64,000 bases of DNA from an uncultured Sulfitobacter sp. GTDB taxonomy: Bacteria; Pseudomonadota; Alphaproteobacteria; Rhodobacterales; Rhodobacteraceae. Both the position numbers and the translations under genes were made by a program. Location of the stretch: contig CAKZPD010000028.1 in NCBI GenBank assembly GCA_937138475.1, positions 95,281 through 159,280 on the forward strand. The letters are read 5' to 3'. The notes below the pieces were generated by a model. That model had not been told where the DNA came from, did no database searches, and saw only the letters and a program-made list of their open reading frames with translations. Below, piece by piece: positions 1 through 10,111 of this stretch. Numbering within the stretch: the first letter of the stretch is position 1; the number at the start of each line of letters is the position of its first letter.

Positions 1-294
1 CGAAAACACCAGCAACACAAGGATAACCAGACGATAACTGGCCAGGGTATCGGCAAAAGCCGTGCCCGACTGCGCCAAGATCTCAAGCAGCTTGACCTGG
101 CTTTGGCCTGTCAGATCGGCGTTCTCGATGAACAGCTGCTCCACCCGCGCATCAAAGGCGTTGGCATCGGGCAAAGCCGCCAACAACACCAGCGCCGCGA
201 CCACCAAAATCGACACAATCGCGCCGATCCCCAGATAGACGCCGCGCGATCCCGGCCCCAGCCGATCAATATCGAAGGAAGTTTGCTCCGGCAC
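1..294 (-). CDS. Hypothetical membrane protein, C-terminus beyond window
   Basis: Only the first 98 residues are in the window; the gene runs off the left edge. I chose the GTG at 292-294 because GAGAGGAAA lies about 5 bases upstream. Residues 19-42 are a strongly hydrophobic segment and a second one begins near residue 84 (YRLVILVLLVFS), so this looks like an integral membrane protein with a periplasmic or cytoplasmic loop of about 40 residues between helices. It overlaps the 3' end of the upstream secreted-protein gene by about 29 bases, so the two are probably co-transcribed. I do not recognise the family; function unknown. Confidence 0.6.
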   Translation of the reverse strand, partial: MPEQTSFDIDRLGPGSRGVYLGIGAIVSILVVAALVLLAALPDANAFDARVEQLFIENADLTGQSQVKLLEILAQSGTAFADTLASYRLVILVLLVFS

Positions 295-541
295 TCTCTT
301 TCCTCTCGGCAAGCCCCTCAGGGCCGAAAATCGACAGCACCGTCAACAAGGTCCACCCCTGCGCTTGCAGGCGAACCGACAGTTCGGCGCGCGCCGCAGC
401 CGGGGCGCAATTGGCCAATTTGGCCACCCCGTAATGCAGGCGCAGCGGGGCGTTCTGCTTGGCCTTGTAATCGGCAAAGCAATCTTGCGCGGCGACCGGG
501 GCGGCCATCAACAGCAACAGGGCAACAACAGCATGTTTCAT
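266..541 (-). CDS. Small secreted protein of unknown function
   Basis: A 91-residue protein with a clear cleavable signal peptide: MKHAVVALLLLMAAPVAAQ has a Lys/His n-region, a Leu/Val/Ala core and an AQA-like cleavage site near residue 18-19. The mature part is about 72 residues with two cysteines (at about 21 and 44) that could form a disulfide. From memory similar short periplasmic proteins occur in Rhodobacterales genomes, but no function is known to me. The stop overlaps the next gene, a membrane protein, by about 29 bases, which suggests a two-gene operon. Starts with ATG at 539-541. Confidence 0.6.
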   Translation of the reverse strand: MKHAVVALLLLMAAPVAAQDCFADYKAKQNAPLRLHYGVAKLANCAPAAARAELSVRLQAQGWTLLTVLSIFGPEGLAERKESAGANFLRY

Positions 542-599
542 ACTGCCATCTTTGGCTGACCGGCGCCGATATTCAATAACAATCCCGGCGCCGGGGCAC

Positions 600-614
600 G
601 GTTATTGGATAACC
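600..614. promoter_or_regulatory. Dyad in divergent promoter region
   Basis: GGTTAT-TGG-ATAACC is a perfect dyad with 6-base arms in the 155-base gap between two divergent genes for secreted proteins. A further half site, ATAAC, lies at 576-580. The position between divergent starts fits an operator; the binding protein is unknown. Confidence 0.35.
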
Positions 615-696
615 GCGCGGTGATATTGCTTGGCCGGGGCGCTCGGCGGGATGCTGGGCCAAGATCTCAACGCCGATAACATAAAGGAAGCCCCCG

Positions 697-1134
697 ATGC
701 CGACATCACGCCGCCCCGCCCCGCTGAAAATCCTGACCTGCCTCAGCCTTTGCCTGCCATTGCTGCTGACAAACCCGGCCCCCGCCGCCAGCGACGACAT
801 GACCCGCGCCCTTGCCGCGCTCTTTGGGATCGCGCTGATCGGGACAATGATCAACGACCGCCAGAACAATCAAACAGATTATGCTGCGGTGCCCACGCGC
901 CCGCTCCCCAAACGGGTTCAGCGCAAACAACTGCCCAGCCAATGCCTGCGCCAGGTCGATGGCTTTGGCGGCCAAACCCGCATGCTCAGCGGCCGCTGCC
1001 TTGACCGTCACTATGCGTTCGCGCGCAACTTGCCCGCCAGATGCAGCCTGCGCATCCAAGGCTTCGACCGGGTTCAGCGCGGCTACAGCCTGCCGTGCCT
1101 GCGTCAACATGGCTATAAGGTTGCCCGCAGCTAA
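697..1134 (+). CDS. Hypothetical secreted protein
   Basis: 145 residues, ATG start preceded by AAAGGAAG at a good distance. Residues 1-31 read as a signal peptide (basic MPTSRRP, then a Leu-rich core ending in AAS). The next stretch, about residues 36-52, is another hydrophobic segment (ALAALFGIALIGTMI), so the protein could be membrane-anchored rather than freely periplasmic. The C-terminal half is basic with four cysteines and contains CLRQ and CLDRHYAFARNLPARC; this suggests a disulfide-bonded small domain. I do not recognise a family. It is followed directly by an intergenic CTTTTGTTC element. Confidence 0.6.
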   Translation: MPTSRRPAPLKILTCLSLCLPLLLTNPAPAASDDMTRALAALFGIALIGTMINDRQNNQTDYAAVPTRPLPKRVQRKQLPSQCLRQVDGFGGQTRMLSGRCLDRHYAFARNLPARCSLRIQGFDRVQRGYSLPCLRQHGYKVARS

Positions 1135-1174
1135 CCCCTTTCTTTTGTTCTTAAATATCCCCGCCGGAGGCTCC
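1135..1174 (+). repeat. Intergenic CTTTTGTTC/CCGCCGGAGG element, copy 1 (subtype A)
   Basis: A 40-base copy that starts at the base after the stop codon of the secreted-protein gene and reads in its sense direction. It is identical over all 40 bases to the copy at 50815-50854. Core: CTTTTGTTC, TTAAATATCC, then CCGCCGGAGGCTCC. Confidence 0.8.
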
Positions 1175-1262
1175 ACCCCTCACCCCATGCGCAGCCAGCG
1201 CTTCCGGCGCCCCCCTCCAAGCCGCGCAAATACGCGGCAGATGCGTCCCATCGGGCGCCCCT

Positions 1263-1306
1263 GAAAGGGAAATGACGTTCGGGCGTCTTTCCCTTTCTCT
1301 TTCTTG
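1263..1306 (+). terminator. Stem-loop with T-rich tail upstream of rnhB
   Basis: GAAAGGGAAA, a bulged T and GACG pair with CGTC and TTTCCCTTTC across a TTCGGG loop, giving a 14-bp stem (1263-1297) followed by TCTTTCTTG. It may terminate the preceding secreted-protein transcript before rnhB. The A/T-rich stem is weaker than a canonical terminator. The rest of the 1135-1404 gap shows only the repeat element and a TTGACA at 1309-1314 without a convincing -10 box. Confidence 0.45.
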
Positions 1307-1404
1307 AATTGACAAGATCGCCCCCCCTGTCACGCGCGCCCCAATGCGACAGCGATGTCCTGGGCCCTTGCCTCGGCGGTGCAATTGCGCTTTGTGCCTG
1401 TCTC

Positions 1405-2032
1405 ATGACCCCTGATTATTCCCTTGAAAGCCGCGCCCACTCCCTGGGCTTTGCCCGCATCGCTGGCGTGGACGAGGTCGGGCGCGGGCCGCTGGCCGGC
1501 CCGGTCACGGCCGCCGCCGTGGTGCTTGATCCACTCAACATTCCCGCCGGTCTGAACGATTCGAAAAAACTGACGGCCAAAGCCCGCGCCGCCCTTGCCC
1601 GGCTGATATGGGACACCGCCGATGTCAGCCTTGGCCATGCCAGCGTGGCTGAAATCGACGCGCATAACATTCTGCGGGCTTCGCACCTTGCGATGGTCCG
1701 GGCGCTAAGTGGGCTGCGCTGCGCGCCCGATCACATCCTGATCGACGGCAATATGATCCCCCAAGGTCTGACCATCCCGGCGCAATGTGTGATCAAGGGC
1801 GATGGCAAAAGCGTTTCGATCGCTGCCGCGTCGATTGTGGCAAAAATAGCACGCGACGCGATCATGGTGGATTTGGCGCAACAGTTTCCGGGCTATGGCT
1901 GGGAAACAAACATGGGATACGGCGCGAAAAAGCACCTTGCGGCGCTGCAATCCCTTGGCGTGACCCCCCATCATAGGTGTTCCTTCAAACCCATACACAA
2001 CATCTTGTATCAAGATAAAAACGTAAAACCTT

Positions 2033-2034
<2 letters not shown>
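1405..2034 (+). CDS. rnhB: Ribonuclease HII
   Basis: Removes ribonucleotides and RNA primers from RNA/DNA hybrids in the cytoplasm. The 209-residue product carries the RNase HII signature GVDEVGRGPLAGPV at residues 21-34 with catalytic D23 and E24, and D114 in LIDGN as a further metal ligand; SIVAKIARD follows at 143-151. The frame stays open upstream to 1309, but family alignment supports the ATG at 1405 (MTPDYSLESR). No strong Shine-Dalgarno is visible. It sits just ahead of ccrM, a pairing I know from other Rhodobacterales. Confidence 0.93.
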
Positions 2035-3223
<1,189 letters not shown>

Positions 3224-3306
3224 CACGGCGGTTTGCCGGCACGCGTTGCCGGACCGTGCTGCTGGCGCCCCTTGCCCGGTTGGGCAAGCTTTGCGGCGCC
3301 CACCTT

Positions 3307-3334
3307 AGCCCTGCCAATTGGCGGGGCTTTTTTG
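3307..3334 (+). terminator. Rho-independent terminator of ccrM
   Basis: AGCCCTGCC-AATT-GGCGGGGCT forms a 9-bp stem (one T-G wobble) followed by a run of T's. It lies between the 3' ends of ccrM and the convergent mutY. Confidence 0.85.
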
Positions 3335-3349
3335 TTGGGCGGGCGGCCC

Positions 3350-4387
3350 TTAGCGCGTCACCAGATCAAAGGCTTTGCGCATCACCGTCGGCAAGTCCGA
3401 GGGGCGGAACTCATCGCTTGGGACAAAGGCGCCGCGTGCCGGGACACAGCCGGGATGCAATGGCGCGCAATAAACCCGCAGGACCAAGTGGAAATGGGTA
3501 AAGGTGTGGCGCACCTCTCCGGCGATCTCTTGCCAATCTGCTTGGCAGGGCGGATCGCCTGCGGGCGGGGATTGCGACCATTCCGGGCCGGGCCAACCCA
3601 GCATTCCGCCCAGCAGACCGCTGTCGGCGCGGCGTTCAAGCAGCCAGGCGCCATCGGTGCGCCGCCCCACATAGACATGGCCATAGCGGACCGGTTTCGG
3701 CTTTTTCGGGGTCTTTTTTGGCAATTCATTCTGTGTGCCCTTTGCCCGCGCGGCGCAGATCGCGGCGATGGGGCATATCCCACAGGCCGGGGAACGTGGC
3801 GTGCAGATGGTGGCGCCAAGGTCCATGACCGCCTGGGCATAATCGCCGGGCCGGTGGCTGGGCGTCAGCCCATCGGCCAGCAGATACAAATCCGGCTTGG
3901 CCGCGGGCAGGGGGGTATGCAGATCAAAAAGGCGCGCCATCACCCGCTCAACATTGCCGTCCAGAACGGTTTGGCGTGCATCAAAGGCGATCGAGGAAAT
4001 TGCCGCTGCGGTATAAGGGCCAATGCCCGGCAGTTTCAGCAGCGTGGCATAATCGCGGGGAAACACGCCGCCCAGATCAGAATTGATCAACCGGGCGCAT
4101 TTCAGAAGGTTGCGCGCCCGCGCGTAATAGCCAAGGCCGGCCCATTCGCCCATGACCTGCGCATCGGGTGCGGCGGCCAGATCACCCACATTGGGCCAAA
4201 GATCGGTAAACCGGGCAAAATAGGCTTTGACCGCCGCAACGGTCGTTTGTTGTAACATGATCTCGGACAGCCAGACGCGATAGGGATCGGGCAGGGTGCC
4301 GCTGATCCGCTTGGCGGGGGGCACCCGCCAAGGCAAGGCGCGGGCATTGACGTCATACCAATCCAGCAACAGGCGTGGCACGGCCAT
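3350..4387 (-). CDS. mutY: A/G-specific adenine DNA glycosylase
   Basis: Removes adenine mispaired with 8-oxoguanine in base excision repair. 345 residues with the helix-hairpin-helix LPGIGPYTAAAI, the catalytic-acid segments SEIMLQQT and VLDGNVERVMARL, and a 4Fe-4S cluster motif C-X6-C-X2-C-X5-C (CTPRSPACGICPIAAIC). The C-terminal third is the Nudix-like 8-oxoG recognition domain (TFTHFHL). I prefer the ATG at 4385-4387; a TTG seven codons upstream (4408) is the alternative, and neither has a good ribosome site. Divergent from the DUF721 gene. Confidence 0.93.
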   Translation of the reverse strand: MAVPRLLLDWYDVNARALPWRVPPAKRISGTLPDPYRVWLSEIMLQQTTVAAVKAYFARFTDLWPNVGDLAAAPDAQVMGEWAGLGYYARARNLLKCARLINSDLGGVFPRDYATLLKLPGIGPYTAAAISSIAFDARQTVLDGNVERVMARLFDLHTPLPAAKPDLYLLADGLTPSHRPGDYAQAVMDLGATICTPRSPACGICPIAAICAARAKGTQNELPKKTPKKPKPVRYGHVYVGRRTDGAWLLERRADSGLLGGMLGWPGPEWSQSPPAGDPPCQADWQEIAGEVRHTFTHFHLVLRVYCAPLHPGCVPARGAFVPSDEFRPSDLPTVMRKAFDLVTR

Positions 4388-4491
4388 GGGGGGGGATTTG
4401 TCACACAATCTTTATGGCCTTTGCACATGGGTTGGGCTGGCGAAACCGATCCAAGCCGCTATGCTGTGCGGCATATCAAAGGAAGATAGCA

Positions 4492-5001
4492 ATGCAATCC
4501 CGCCGCGCCAGTGCAAAAGGCTTTCAACGCACCTCAAGCTTGCTGGTGTCGCGCATTCGCCGTGCGTCCGAAAGCCGCGGCTTTGCCCAAAGCCGCTTGC
4601 TGACAGATTGGGCCGAGATCGCCGGCCAGGATATCGCCGCCTGCGCCCGCCCGGTCGAGGTCAGCTATGGCCGGGGCGGCATGGGGGCGACGCTGACGTT
4701 GCTGACCACGGGCGCCCATGCCCCCGTCCTCGAGATGCAAAAAGAACGCCTGCGCACCAAGGTAAACGGGGTTTACGGCTATAACGCGATTGCGCGGATC
4801 AAGATCACCCAGACGGCGCCCACCGGGTTTTCCGAAGGGCAGGTGGCCTTTGAGCATCGCAAGGCCCCCGCGGCCCCTGCACCCGCCAATCCAGCGGTCC
4901 GCGCCAAGGCGGTGCAAGACACTCAGGCGGTGGCCGATGATGACCTGCGTGCGGCCCTTGCGCGTTTGGGCGAAAACATATTCAACAAGACAAATCGCTA
5001 A
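4492..5001 (+). CDS. DUF721 (DciA-like) protein
   Basis: 169 residues; starts at ATG 4492 with GGAAG about 8 bases upstream, although the frame is open from 4375. The N-terminal half has the DUF721 pattern (arginine-rich LVSRIRRASESRG, then LLTDWAEIAGQDIAACARPV), related to DciA helicase loaders; the middle (LTLLTTGAHAPVLEMQKERLRTKVNGVYGY, here cited by its ends) is the conserved beta core. The C-terminal 50 residues are Ala/Pro-rich and probably disordered, ending in a short conserved helix. Followed 14 bases later by the dsbA-like gene, so likely an operon. A role in replication is inferred from family only. Confidence 0.75.
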   Translation: MQSRRASAKGFQRTSSLLVSRIRRASESRGFAQSRLLTDWAEIAGQDIAACARPVEVSYGRGGMGATLTLLTTGAHAPVLEMQKERLRTKVNGVYGYNAIARIKITQTAPTGFSEGQVAFEHRKAPAAPAPANPAVRAKAVQDTQAVADDDLRAALARLGENIFNKTNR

Positions 5002-5015
5002 ATAAAGGATGTCTC

Positions 5016-5711
5016 ATGTCTAGATTATTGGCCGTTCTGGCCGCTGTTGTGGTGATCGGGGGCGCTGCGCTCTATTTGATGTGGCCGGCGACAGACGCCC
5101 CGACAAATGTCTCTTCAGATGTTTCGACACAGGCGCAGACCTTGGATTCCCAGGAAACCCAGAACACGCAGGCGACCGCATCAGACAGCGTGATTGCCGA
5201 AATGGCCTTGGGCAACCCCGACGCCCCGGTGACGGTCATCGAATACGCCAGCTTTACCTGTCCGCATTGCGCGCGGTTCCACGCCGAGGGGTTCAAGCAG
5301 CTCAAGTCCGATTATATCGACAGCGGCAAAATCAACTTTATCTACCGCGAGGTCTATTTTGACCGCTATGGCCTTTGGGCTTCGATGATCGCCCGTTGCG
5401 CCGGCCCCGAGAAATTCTTTGGCATGGCTGATTTGATCTATAAGGGGCAATCCGAATGGGCCCGCGCAGGCGAGCCGGCAGCGATTATTGATCAGCTGCG
5501 CAAGCTTGGCCGTTTGGCCGGGCTGGGCGGCGATCAGCTTGAGGCCTGCCTGCAAGACGAGGACAAGGCCCGCGATCTGGTGGCGTGGTATCAACAAAAC
5601 GCCGAGACAGACGGCATCGAAAGCACGCCCAGCTTTTTGATCAATGGCAAGAAATACGCCAACATGCCCTATGACGACATGGCACGGATCATCGACGAGG
5701 CCGCCAAGTGA
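5016..5711 (+). CDS. DsbA-family thiol:disulfide oxidoreductase
   Basis: 231 residues with an N-terminal signal anchor (residues 3-22), an Asn/Thr/Gln-rich linker to about 58, then a thioredoxin-fold DsbA domain. The active site is CPHC at 82-85 and the cis-proline loop is STPSFLING near residue 200. It probably forms or repairs disulfides in periplasmic proteins while tethered to the inner membrane. Its stop overlaps the start of the CoA-transferase gene by 4 bases. Symbol withheld because several DsbA-like paralogues are usual. Confidence 0.88.
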   Translation: MSRLLAVLAAVVVIGGAALYLMWPATDAPTNVSSDVSTQAQTLDSQETQNTQATASDSVIAEMALGNPDAPVTVIEYASFTCPHCARFHAEGFKQLKSDYIDSGKINFIYREVYFDRYGLWASMIARCAGPEKFFGMADLIYKGQSEWARAGEPAAIIDQLRKLGRLAGLGGDQLEACLQDEDKARDLVAWYQQNAETDGIESTPSFLINGKKYANMPYDDMARIIDEAAK

Positions 5712-6829
5712 CAGCCCCGCTTGCAGGCTTAAAAGTGGTTGAGCTGGCGCGCGTGCTGGCCGGCCCTTGGGCGGGGCAAACCCTGTCGGATCTGGGCTGT
5801 GATGTGATCAAAGTGGAAAGCCCGGCGGGCGACGACACCCGGCAATGGGGCCCGCCCTTTGTGACACGCGATGATGATGTTTCGGCGGCCTATTTCCATT
5901 CGGCAAACCGCGGCAAGAAATCCGTGACCATCGACTTTCGCACCGTCGAAGGCCGGGCGCAGGTCAAGGCATTGCTGGCAGATGCGGACATCGTGATCGA
6001 AAATTTCAAGACCGGCGGATTGCAGAAATACGGTCTGGATTATGACAGTCTGCGGGCCGAGTTTCCGCGCCTGATTTATTGTTCGATCACCGGATTCGGG
6101 CAAGATGGGCCCTATGCGCACCGGGCGGGCTATGATTTCATCATTCAGGCGATGTCGGGCCTGATGTCCATCACCGGAGAGCCGACCGGCCAGCCGCAAA
6201 AATCGGGTGTGGCGATCACCGATATCTTTACCGGGGTCTATGCGGTGGTCGGCATCCTAAGCGCGGTGCACCAACGCAATGCGACTGGCCTGGGGCAGCA
6301 TATAGACATGGCCCTGCTGGATGTCGCGGTGGCGATCACGGCCAATCAGGCGATGAACTATCTGACCACCGGTGTGGCGCCGGGGCGGATGGGCAATGCG
6401 CATGTCAACCTTGCGCCCTATCAGGTGTTTGACTGTCTTGATGGCCACCTGATTATCGCCACTGGCAATGATGGGCAGTATCAGCGGCTGTGTCACCTGT
6501 TGGGTCTTGGTGATATGGCGCAGGCGCCTGAATTCCTCAAGAACGCCGATCGTCTGGCCAATCGCGATGAAATGACCCGCCGGCTGAATGATGCCACATC
6601 TTTGCGCGCCCGCGATGATTTGCTGGCCGCCTGCGAGGCCCAAGGCGTGCCGGCCGGGCCGATCAACGATATGGCGGATGTGATGGCCGATCCACAGGTG
6701 CAGGCCCGCCGGATGCAGATCGACCTGGACGGTGTGCCGGGTGTGCGCACCCCGATCAGCTTTTCCGGGGCGCAGCTTGCGTTGCATCGCCCCTCGCCCC
6801 GTTTGGGCGAGGACAATCCCCCCAGCTAG
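5708..6829 (+). CDS. CaiB/BaiF family CoA transferase
   Basis: 373 residues, class III CoA transferase moving CoA between carboxylic acids. The start GTG overlaps the previous stop (GTGA). Family features are the N-terminal [17 protein letters not shown], the [12 protein letters not shown] stretch, [13 protein letters not shown], and the catalytic-aspartate region [13 protein letters not shown] around residues 195-207. The substrate pair cannot be told from sequence. The coupling to dsbA is probably positional rather than functional. Its end meets the convergent lpxK within 4 bases. Confidence 0.9.
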   Translation: MTAPLAGLKVVELARVLAGPWAGQTLSDLGCDVIKVESPAGDDTRQWGPPFVTRDDDVSAAYFHSANRGKKSVTIDFRTVEGRAQVKALLADADIVIENFKTGGLQKYGLDYDSLRAEFPRLIYCSITGFGQDGPYAHRAGYDFIIQAMSGLMSITGEPTGQPQKSGVAITDIFTGVYAVVGILSAVHQRNATGLGQHIDMALLDVAVAITANQAMNYLTTGVAPGRMGNAHVNLAPYQVFDCLDGHLIIATGNDGQYQRLCHLLGLGDMAQAPEFLKNADRLANRDEMTRRLNDATSLRARDDLLAACEAQGVPAGPINDMADVMADPQVQARRMQIDLDGVPGVRTPISFSGAQLALHRPSPRLGEDNPPS

Positions 6830-7815
6830 GACAGTTTGTCCAAGGCTTGGCTTAATGGGTTTTCCGGGGCAAGTGCCAGCCGAACCGGCAGGGTGATGAC
6901 CTGCGCGCGGTCGCGCAGCGGCAGGCGCACGGCGTCCTTTTCCGTGGTGACAAGCTGGGCACCCCGCGATTTGGCATCGGCCAGCAAACGCGCCATCAGC
7001 GTCGATGTCAGGGGCTGGTGATCGCCCAAAGGTTCGGCGTGCAGAACCCGCGCGCCCAGCCCGCGCAGCGTGGCAAAGAACTTTTCCGGATGGCCGATGC
7101 CGGCAAAGGCCAATACCGGTGTGTCTTGCCAATCCATTCCGGTTTGCAAGGGAACAAGCTGCGCCTTTGCGTGGGGCAAGCCGCCTGGAACCCCGGCGCG
7201 CCGGGCCTGCGCGGCAAAGCGATCCTGGGCGTCTGGCGCGCCGATAGACAGCAACAGATCGGCCCGCGCCAACCCTGCGGGCACCCCCTCGCGCAGCGGG
7301 CCGGCCGGCAAGCAATACCCATTGCCAAAGCCCTGCTGCGCATCGACCACGACGATGCTCAGGTCATGGTGCAGCGCCGGGTTCTGAAATCCGTCGTCCA
7401 GCACGATAATGCTGGCGCCGGCCTCTTGTGCCATCCGCGCCCCGGCGGCGCGGTCTTGCGCCACCCAAACTTCGGCAAAGGCGGCCAGCAAAAGCGGCTC
7501 ATCACCCACATCGCGGGCGGAATGTTTGGCCGGATCGACGCGGACCGGCCCGCGCAGGCGCCCGCCATAGCCGCGCGAGACCACATGCGGCTGGTGAAAA
7601 CGGTCGCGCAGATGTTCCACAACCGCAATCACGGTCGGGGTCTTGCCGGTGCCGCCTGCATTCAGGTTTCCGACGCAGACAACGGGAATGCCAAGTGCCG
7701 CGCGCGCGCCATTCGCAAGACGCCGCGCCGTTGCGCGCCCATAAAGCCAGCCCAGCGGCGCCAGCAGGCGGGCCCGAATGCCGGGCGGTTTGAACCAAAA
7801 TTCGGGCGCGTTCAT
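6826..7815 (-). CDS. lpxK: Tetraacyldisaccharide 4'-kinase
   Basis: Phosphorylates the 4' position of the lipid A disaccharide at the inner membrane. 329 residues from the ATG at 7813-7815 ([12 protein letters not shown]), which overlaps the waaA stop as ATGA; the open frame continues upstream but over waaA. The P-loop GGTGKT is at 54-59 after [18 protein letters not shown] is the DxD-type conserved motif. One hydrophobic N-terminal stretch (about 17-26) is the membrane contact. Co-translated with waaA, an arrangement fitting sequential lipid A steps. Confidence 0.93.
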   Translation of the reverse strand: MNAPEFWFKPPGIRARLLAPLGWLYGRATARRLANGARAALGIPVVCVGNLNAGGTGKTPTVIAVVEHLRDRFHQPHVVSRGYGGRLRGPVRVDPAKHSARDVGDEPLLLAAFAEVWVAQDRAAGARMAQEAGASIIVLDDGFQNPALHHDLSIVVVDAQQGFGNGYCLPAGPLREGVPAGLARADLLLSIGAPDAQDRFAAQARRAGVPGGLPHAKAQLVPLQTGMDWQDTPVLAFAGIGHPEKFFATLRGLGARVLHAEPLGDHQPLTSTLMARLLADAKSRGAQLVTTEKDAVRLPLRDRAQVITLPVRLALAPENPLSQALDKLS

Positions 7816-9023
7816 TTTGGCTCCTTTGGGGGGGCATCCAGCAGGGTCTGCACCTGTTCGATGATCTTGTCCGTGACCATTGCGCCTTCGCTTATCACAT
7901 CCCATCCCGCATGGGCCATAGCGGCGGCCTGATCGGGGGCCATCAACCGTGTCACGGCGGTGCCAAGGGTCTGGGCATCATTGACGATCCGCGCGGCGCC
8001 CGCCTGCGCCAGCCGTGTATAGAATGGCAAATACCGCCTGACGTTCGGGCCATACAGCACAGCCGAACCCAAAACAGCGGCATCGAAGGGGTTTTGCCCG
8101 CCGTGCCCTGCCACCAACGAGCTGCCCATAAAGGACAGGGGCGCGATGCGATAAAACAGACCAAGGTCATCTTGCTCTTCCGATAACAGGACCTGCGTCG
8201 CCTCGTTTGGTTCTTCGCCCATGCTCCAACGGGCGGTGCGGAAATTTTCCTGGGTGGTTTGCGCCAGAATGGCGTCGATGGGGACATCCGGCGCCGGATG
8301 CAGCACCAAAAGCAACCGGTGCGCCAGCTTCATCGCCTGGCGGTGGGCGCGCAACACAGCCGGTATTTCCGCCAGTTGCACGTTGCTGGCCAACCAGACT
8401 GGCCGCCCGGCCAGGGTCGTCGCCAGGGCGTTTATGCAGGCCTCGGGGCAGGGCAATACCTGTCCGCCGGCCCGCAGGGGCATGTGCTGTTCAAGCCGCT
8501 TGGCAGGCACGCCCAGTTGCACAAGCCGCGCGTGGGCTTGGGGGCTGCGCACCATCAACGTGCTGAACCCGGCCAGCAATTTGCGCGGCACATCCGGCAG
8601 CCAGCGGTCACGCCGCCCGCCGAACCCGGCCGCATCTGCATCGGCAAGCACAAGGGGGCAGCCGGCCTTGATCGCCGCTTGGATCAGGTTGGGGCGCAGA
8701 TCCCCATAAAGCCACAGCCCGCAATCGGGGGCCCAATGATCCAAAAACCGGGCCACCGCCTGGGGCGCGTCCGAAGGCAGCGCGCTGAACAAAACCGCGC
8801 CGGTTCCGGCCTCGGGCGCGGGGCAGGTGATCAGCACGGACAAATCGTATCGCAGCTGCATCAGGCGATAGGCCAGATCCTGGGCCGCATTCTGCCCGGC
8901 CGGTTCGGGCGCGTTGATCCACAAAAGCTGCCCCTTGGGGCGGGGCGTCTGGGCCACATATTCGCGCGGCCCAATGCGCCGCGACAGCGCCCGATATGCC
9001 GCAAGACTAAGCGAGCGGCCCAT
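7812..9023 (-). CDS. waaA: 3-deoxy-D-manno-octulosonic acid (Kdo) transferase
   Basis: Adds Kdo to lipid IVA at the inner membrane, the step before core assembly. 403 residues, typical length, GT-B fold: an N-terminal acceptor domain ([16 protein letters not shown]) and a C-terminal donor domain with [15 protein letters not shown] and the [22 protein letters not shown]-Kdo region at about residues 300-330. Overlaps lpxK by 4 bases and is preceded by DUF4170 with a 6-base gap, so one operon (IMPase, DUF4170, waaA, lpxK). Confidence 0.92.
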   Translation of the reverse strand: MGRSLSLAAYRALSRRIGPREYVAQTPRPKGQLLWINAPEPAGQNAAQDLAYRLMQLRYDLSVLITCPAPEAGTGAVLFSALPSDAPQAVARFLDHWAPDCGLWLYGDLRPNLIQAAIKAGCPLVLADADAAGFGGRRDRWLPDVPRKLLAGFSTLMVRSPQAHARLVQLGVPAKRLEQHMPLRAGGQVLPCPEACINALATTLAGRPVWLASNVQLAEIPAVLRAHRQAMKLAHRLLLVLHPAPDVPIDAILAQTTQENFRTARWSMGEEPNEATQVLLSEEQDDLGLFYRIAPLSFMGSSLVAGHGGQNPFDAAVLGSAVLYGPNVRRYLPFYTRLAQAGAARIVNDAQTLGTAVTRLMAPDQAAAMAHAGWDVISEGAMVTDKIIEQVQTLLDAPPKEPK

Positions 9024-9029
9024 GGGGGC

Positions 9030-9272
9030 CTAGCCCAGCTCTTCTGTGGCCGAGGCCGGTGCGTCTTCGTCGCGCAGCCTGTGCAAATGCGCGATGAAAT
9101 AACGCATATGGGCATTGTCCACGGTGCGCTGTGCTTCGGATTTCCAGGCGTTATAGGCGCTTTCGTAATTGGGAAAGATGCCGACGATATGCAGGTCGGC
9201 AACGTTCTTGAAGACATTCTTTGACGGGTCTGTCAGCTCTCCGCCAAAGACCAGATGCAGGCGTTGGGTCAT
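9030..9272 (-). CDS. DUF4170 protein
   Basis: 80 residues, soluble, no signal peptide. The sequence LHLVFGGELTDPSKN at the start and a Trp/Tyr-rich middle (YESAYNAWKSEAQR) match the DUF4170 family I know from alphaproteobacteria next to waaA. Function unknown. It lies 2 bases from the upstream phosphatase gene and 6 bases from waaA, so a link to lipopolysaccharide synthesis is inferred from position only. Confidence 0.8.
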   Translation of the reverse strand: MTQRLHLVFGGELTDPSKNVFKNVADLHIVGIFPNYESAYNAWKSEAQRTVDNAHMRYFIAHLHRLRDEDAPASATEELG

Positions 9273-9274
9273 GT

Positions 9275-10111
9275 TTATTCCTGTGGTTTAGGGTTCATCC
9301 TAGGGTGCGTGGGTTTTGCGCGCGGGTCAAGCGGCGCCAGATGCCCCAACAGCCGGTCATGCAGGGCCGCCCCCGAAGCGATGACCCCGTTCAGCTGTGG
9401 CACCGGGTTGTTGAACATCAGCGGCGCGCCGGATTTATCGGTGCAGGTGCCGCCCGCTTCGGTGACGATCAGGGCGCCGGCCGCGATGTCCCATTCCCAG
9501 CTTGGGCGAAAGGTCAGCATCGCATCAAAGCGCCCCTGCGCCACCAGCCCCAACCGATAGGCCAGCGATGGTCGGTGCGCCCGCTGAAACCCCGGCAGCC
9601 CGCCGGGCCAAAGATCGGGTTGAACCGTCGGCTTGGCCGCCAATATGTTGGCGGTGCCGGGGTCGGCTGTGGCGCTGGCGGTGATCGCGGCACCGTTCAG
9701 CCAGGCGCCCCGACCCAGCGCGGCGGCATAAAGTTTGTCGCGCAACGGCAGAAAAACCACCCCGGCCACCACGCGCCCATTGCGGGCAATGGCCAGGGAA
9801 TGCGCCCAGGTGCGTGACCCCTCTATGAAGCTGCGGGTGCCGTCGATCGGATCGACGATAAAGACATGCTCGTGCGTCAGGCGCCGGGCGTTGTCCTCGG
9901 TTTCTTCGGACAGCCATCCGTAATCAGGGCGGGCGCTGCGCAGCGTGTGTTCAAGCATGGCGTTGACCGCCAGATCGGCTTCGGTCACGGGGCCGGCGCC
10001 GCGGGCCTTGTCCCAGCGTTTGGCCGAAAGCCCGGCAAAGCTGGTGGCGACCTGACCGGCCAGCCGCGCCGCGTCGATCAACAGCGACAGATCATCGGTG
10101 TTGTCAGGCAC
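9275..10111 (-). CDS. Inositol monophosphatase / CysQ family phosphatase
   Basis: 278 residues; Mg-dependent, Li-sensitive phosphatase fold. Metal ligands are in LSEETED (about 67-73), VDPIDGTRSF (about 85-94) and SWEWDIAAGALIV (about 203-215). Family members hydrolyse inositol phosphates, 3'-phosphoadenosine 5'-phosphate or related sugars; residues visible do not settle which. The ATG overlaps the pmbA stop by 8 bases, and DUF4170 follows 2 bases after its stop, indicating translational coupling through the run pmbA, phosphatase, DUF4170, waaA, lpxK. Confidence 0.87.
   Translation of the reverse strand: MPDNTDDLSLLIDAARLAGQVATSFAGLSAKRWDKARGAGPVTEADLAVNAMLEHTLRSARPDYGWLSEETEDNARRLTHEHVFIVDPIDGTRSFIEGSRTWAHSLAIARNGRVVAGVVFLPLRDKLYAAALGRGAWLNGAAITASATADPGTANILAAKPTVQPDLWPGGLPGFQRAHRPSLAYRLGLVAQGRFDAMLTFRPSWEWDIAAGALIVTEAGGTCTDKSGAPLMFNNPVPQLNGVIASGAALHDRLLGHLAPLDPRAKPTHPRMNPKPQE

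Noticed and set aside
3233..4255. A 340-codon open frame on the plus strand over mutY
   Set aside because: It is antisense to mutY, whose motifs and FeS cluster are unmistakable, and its translation is low-complexity Gly/Arg/Ala with no family pattern; a GC-rich shadow frame.
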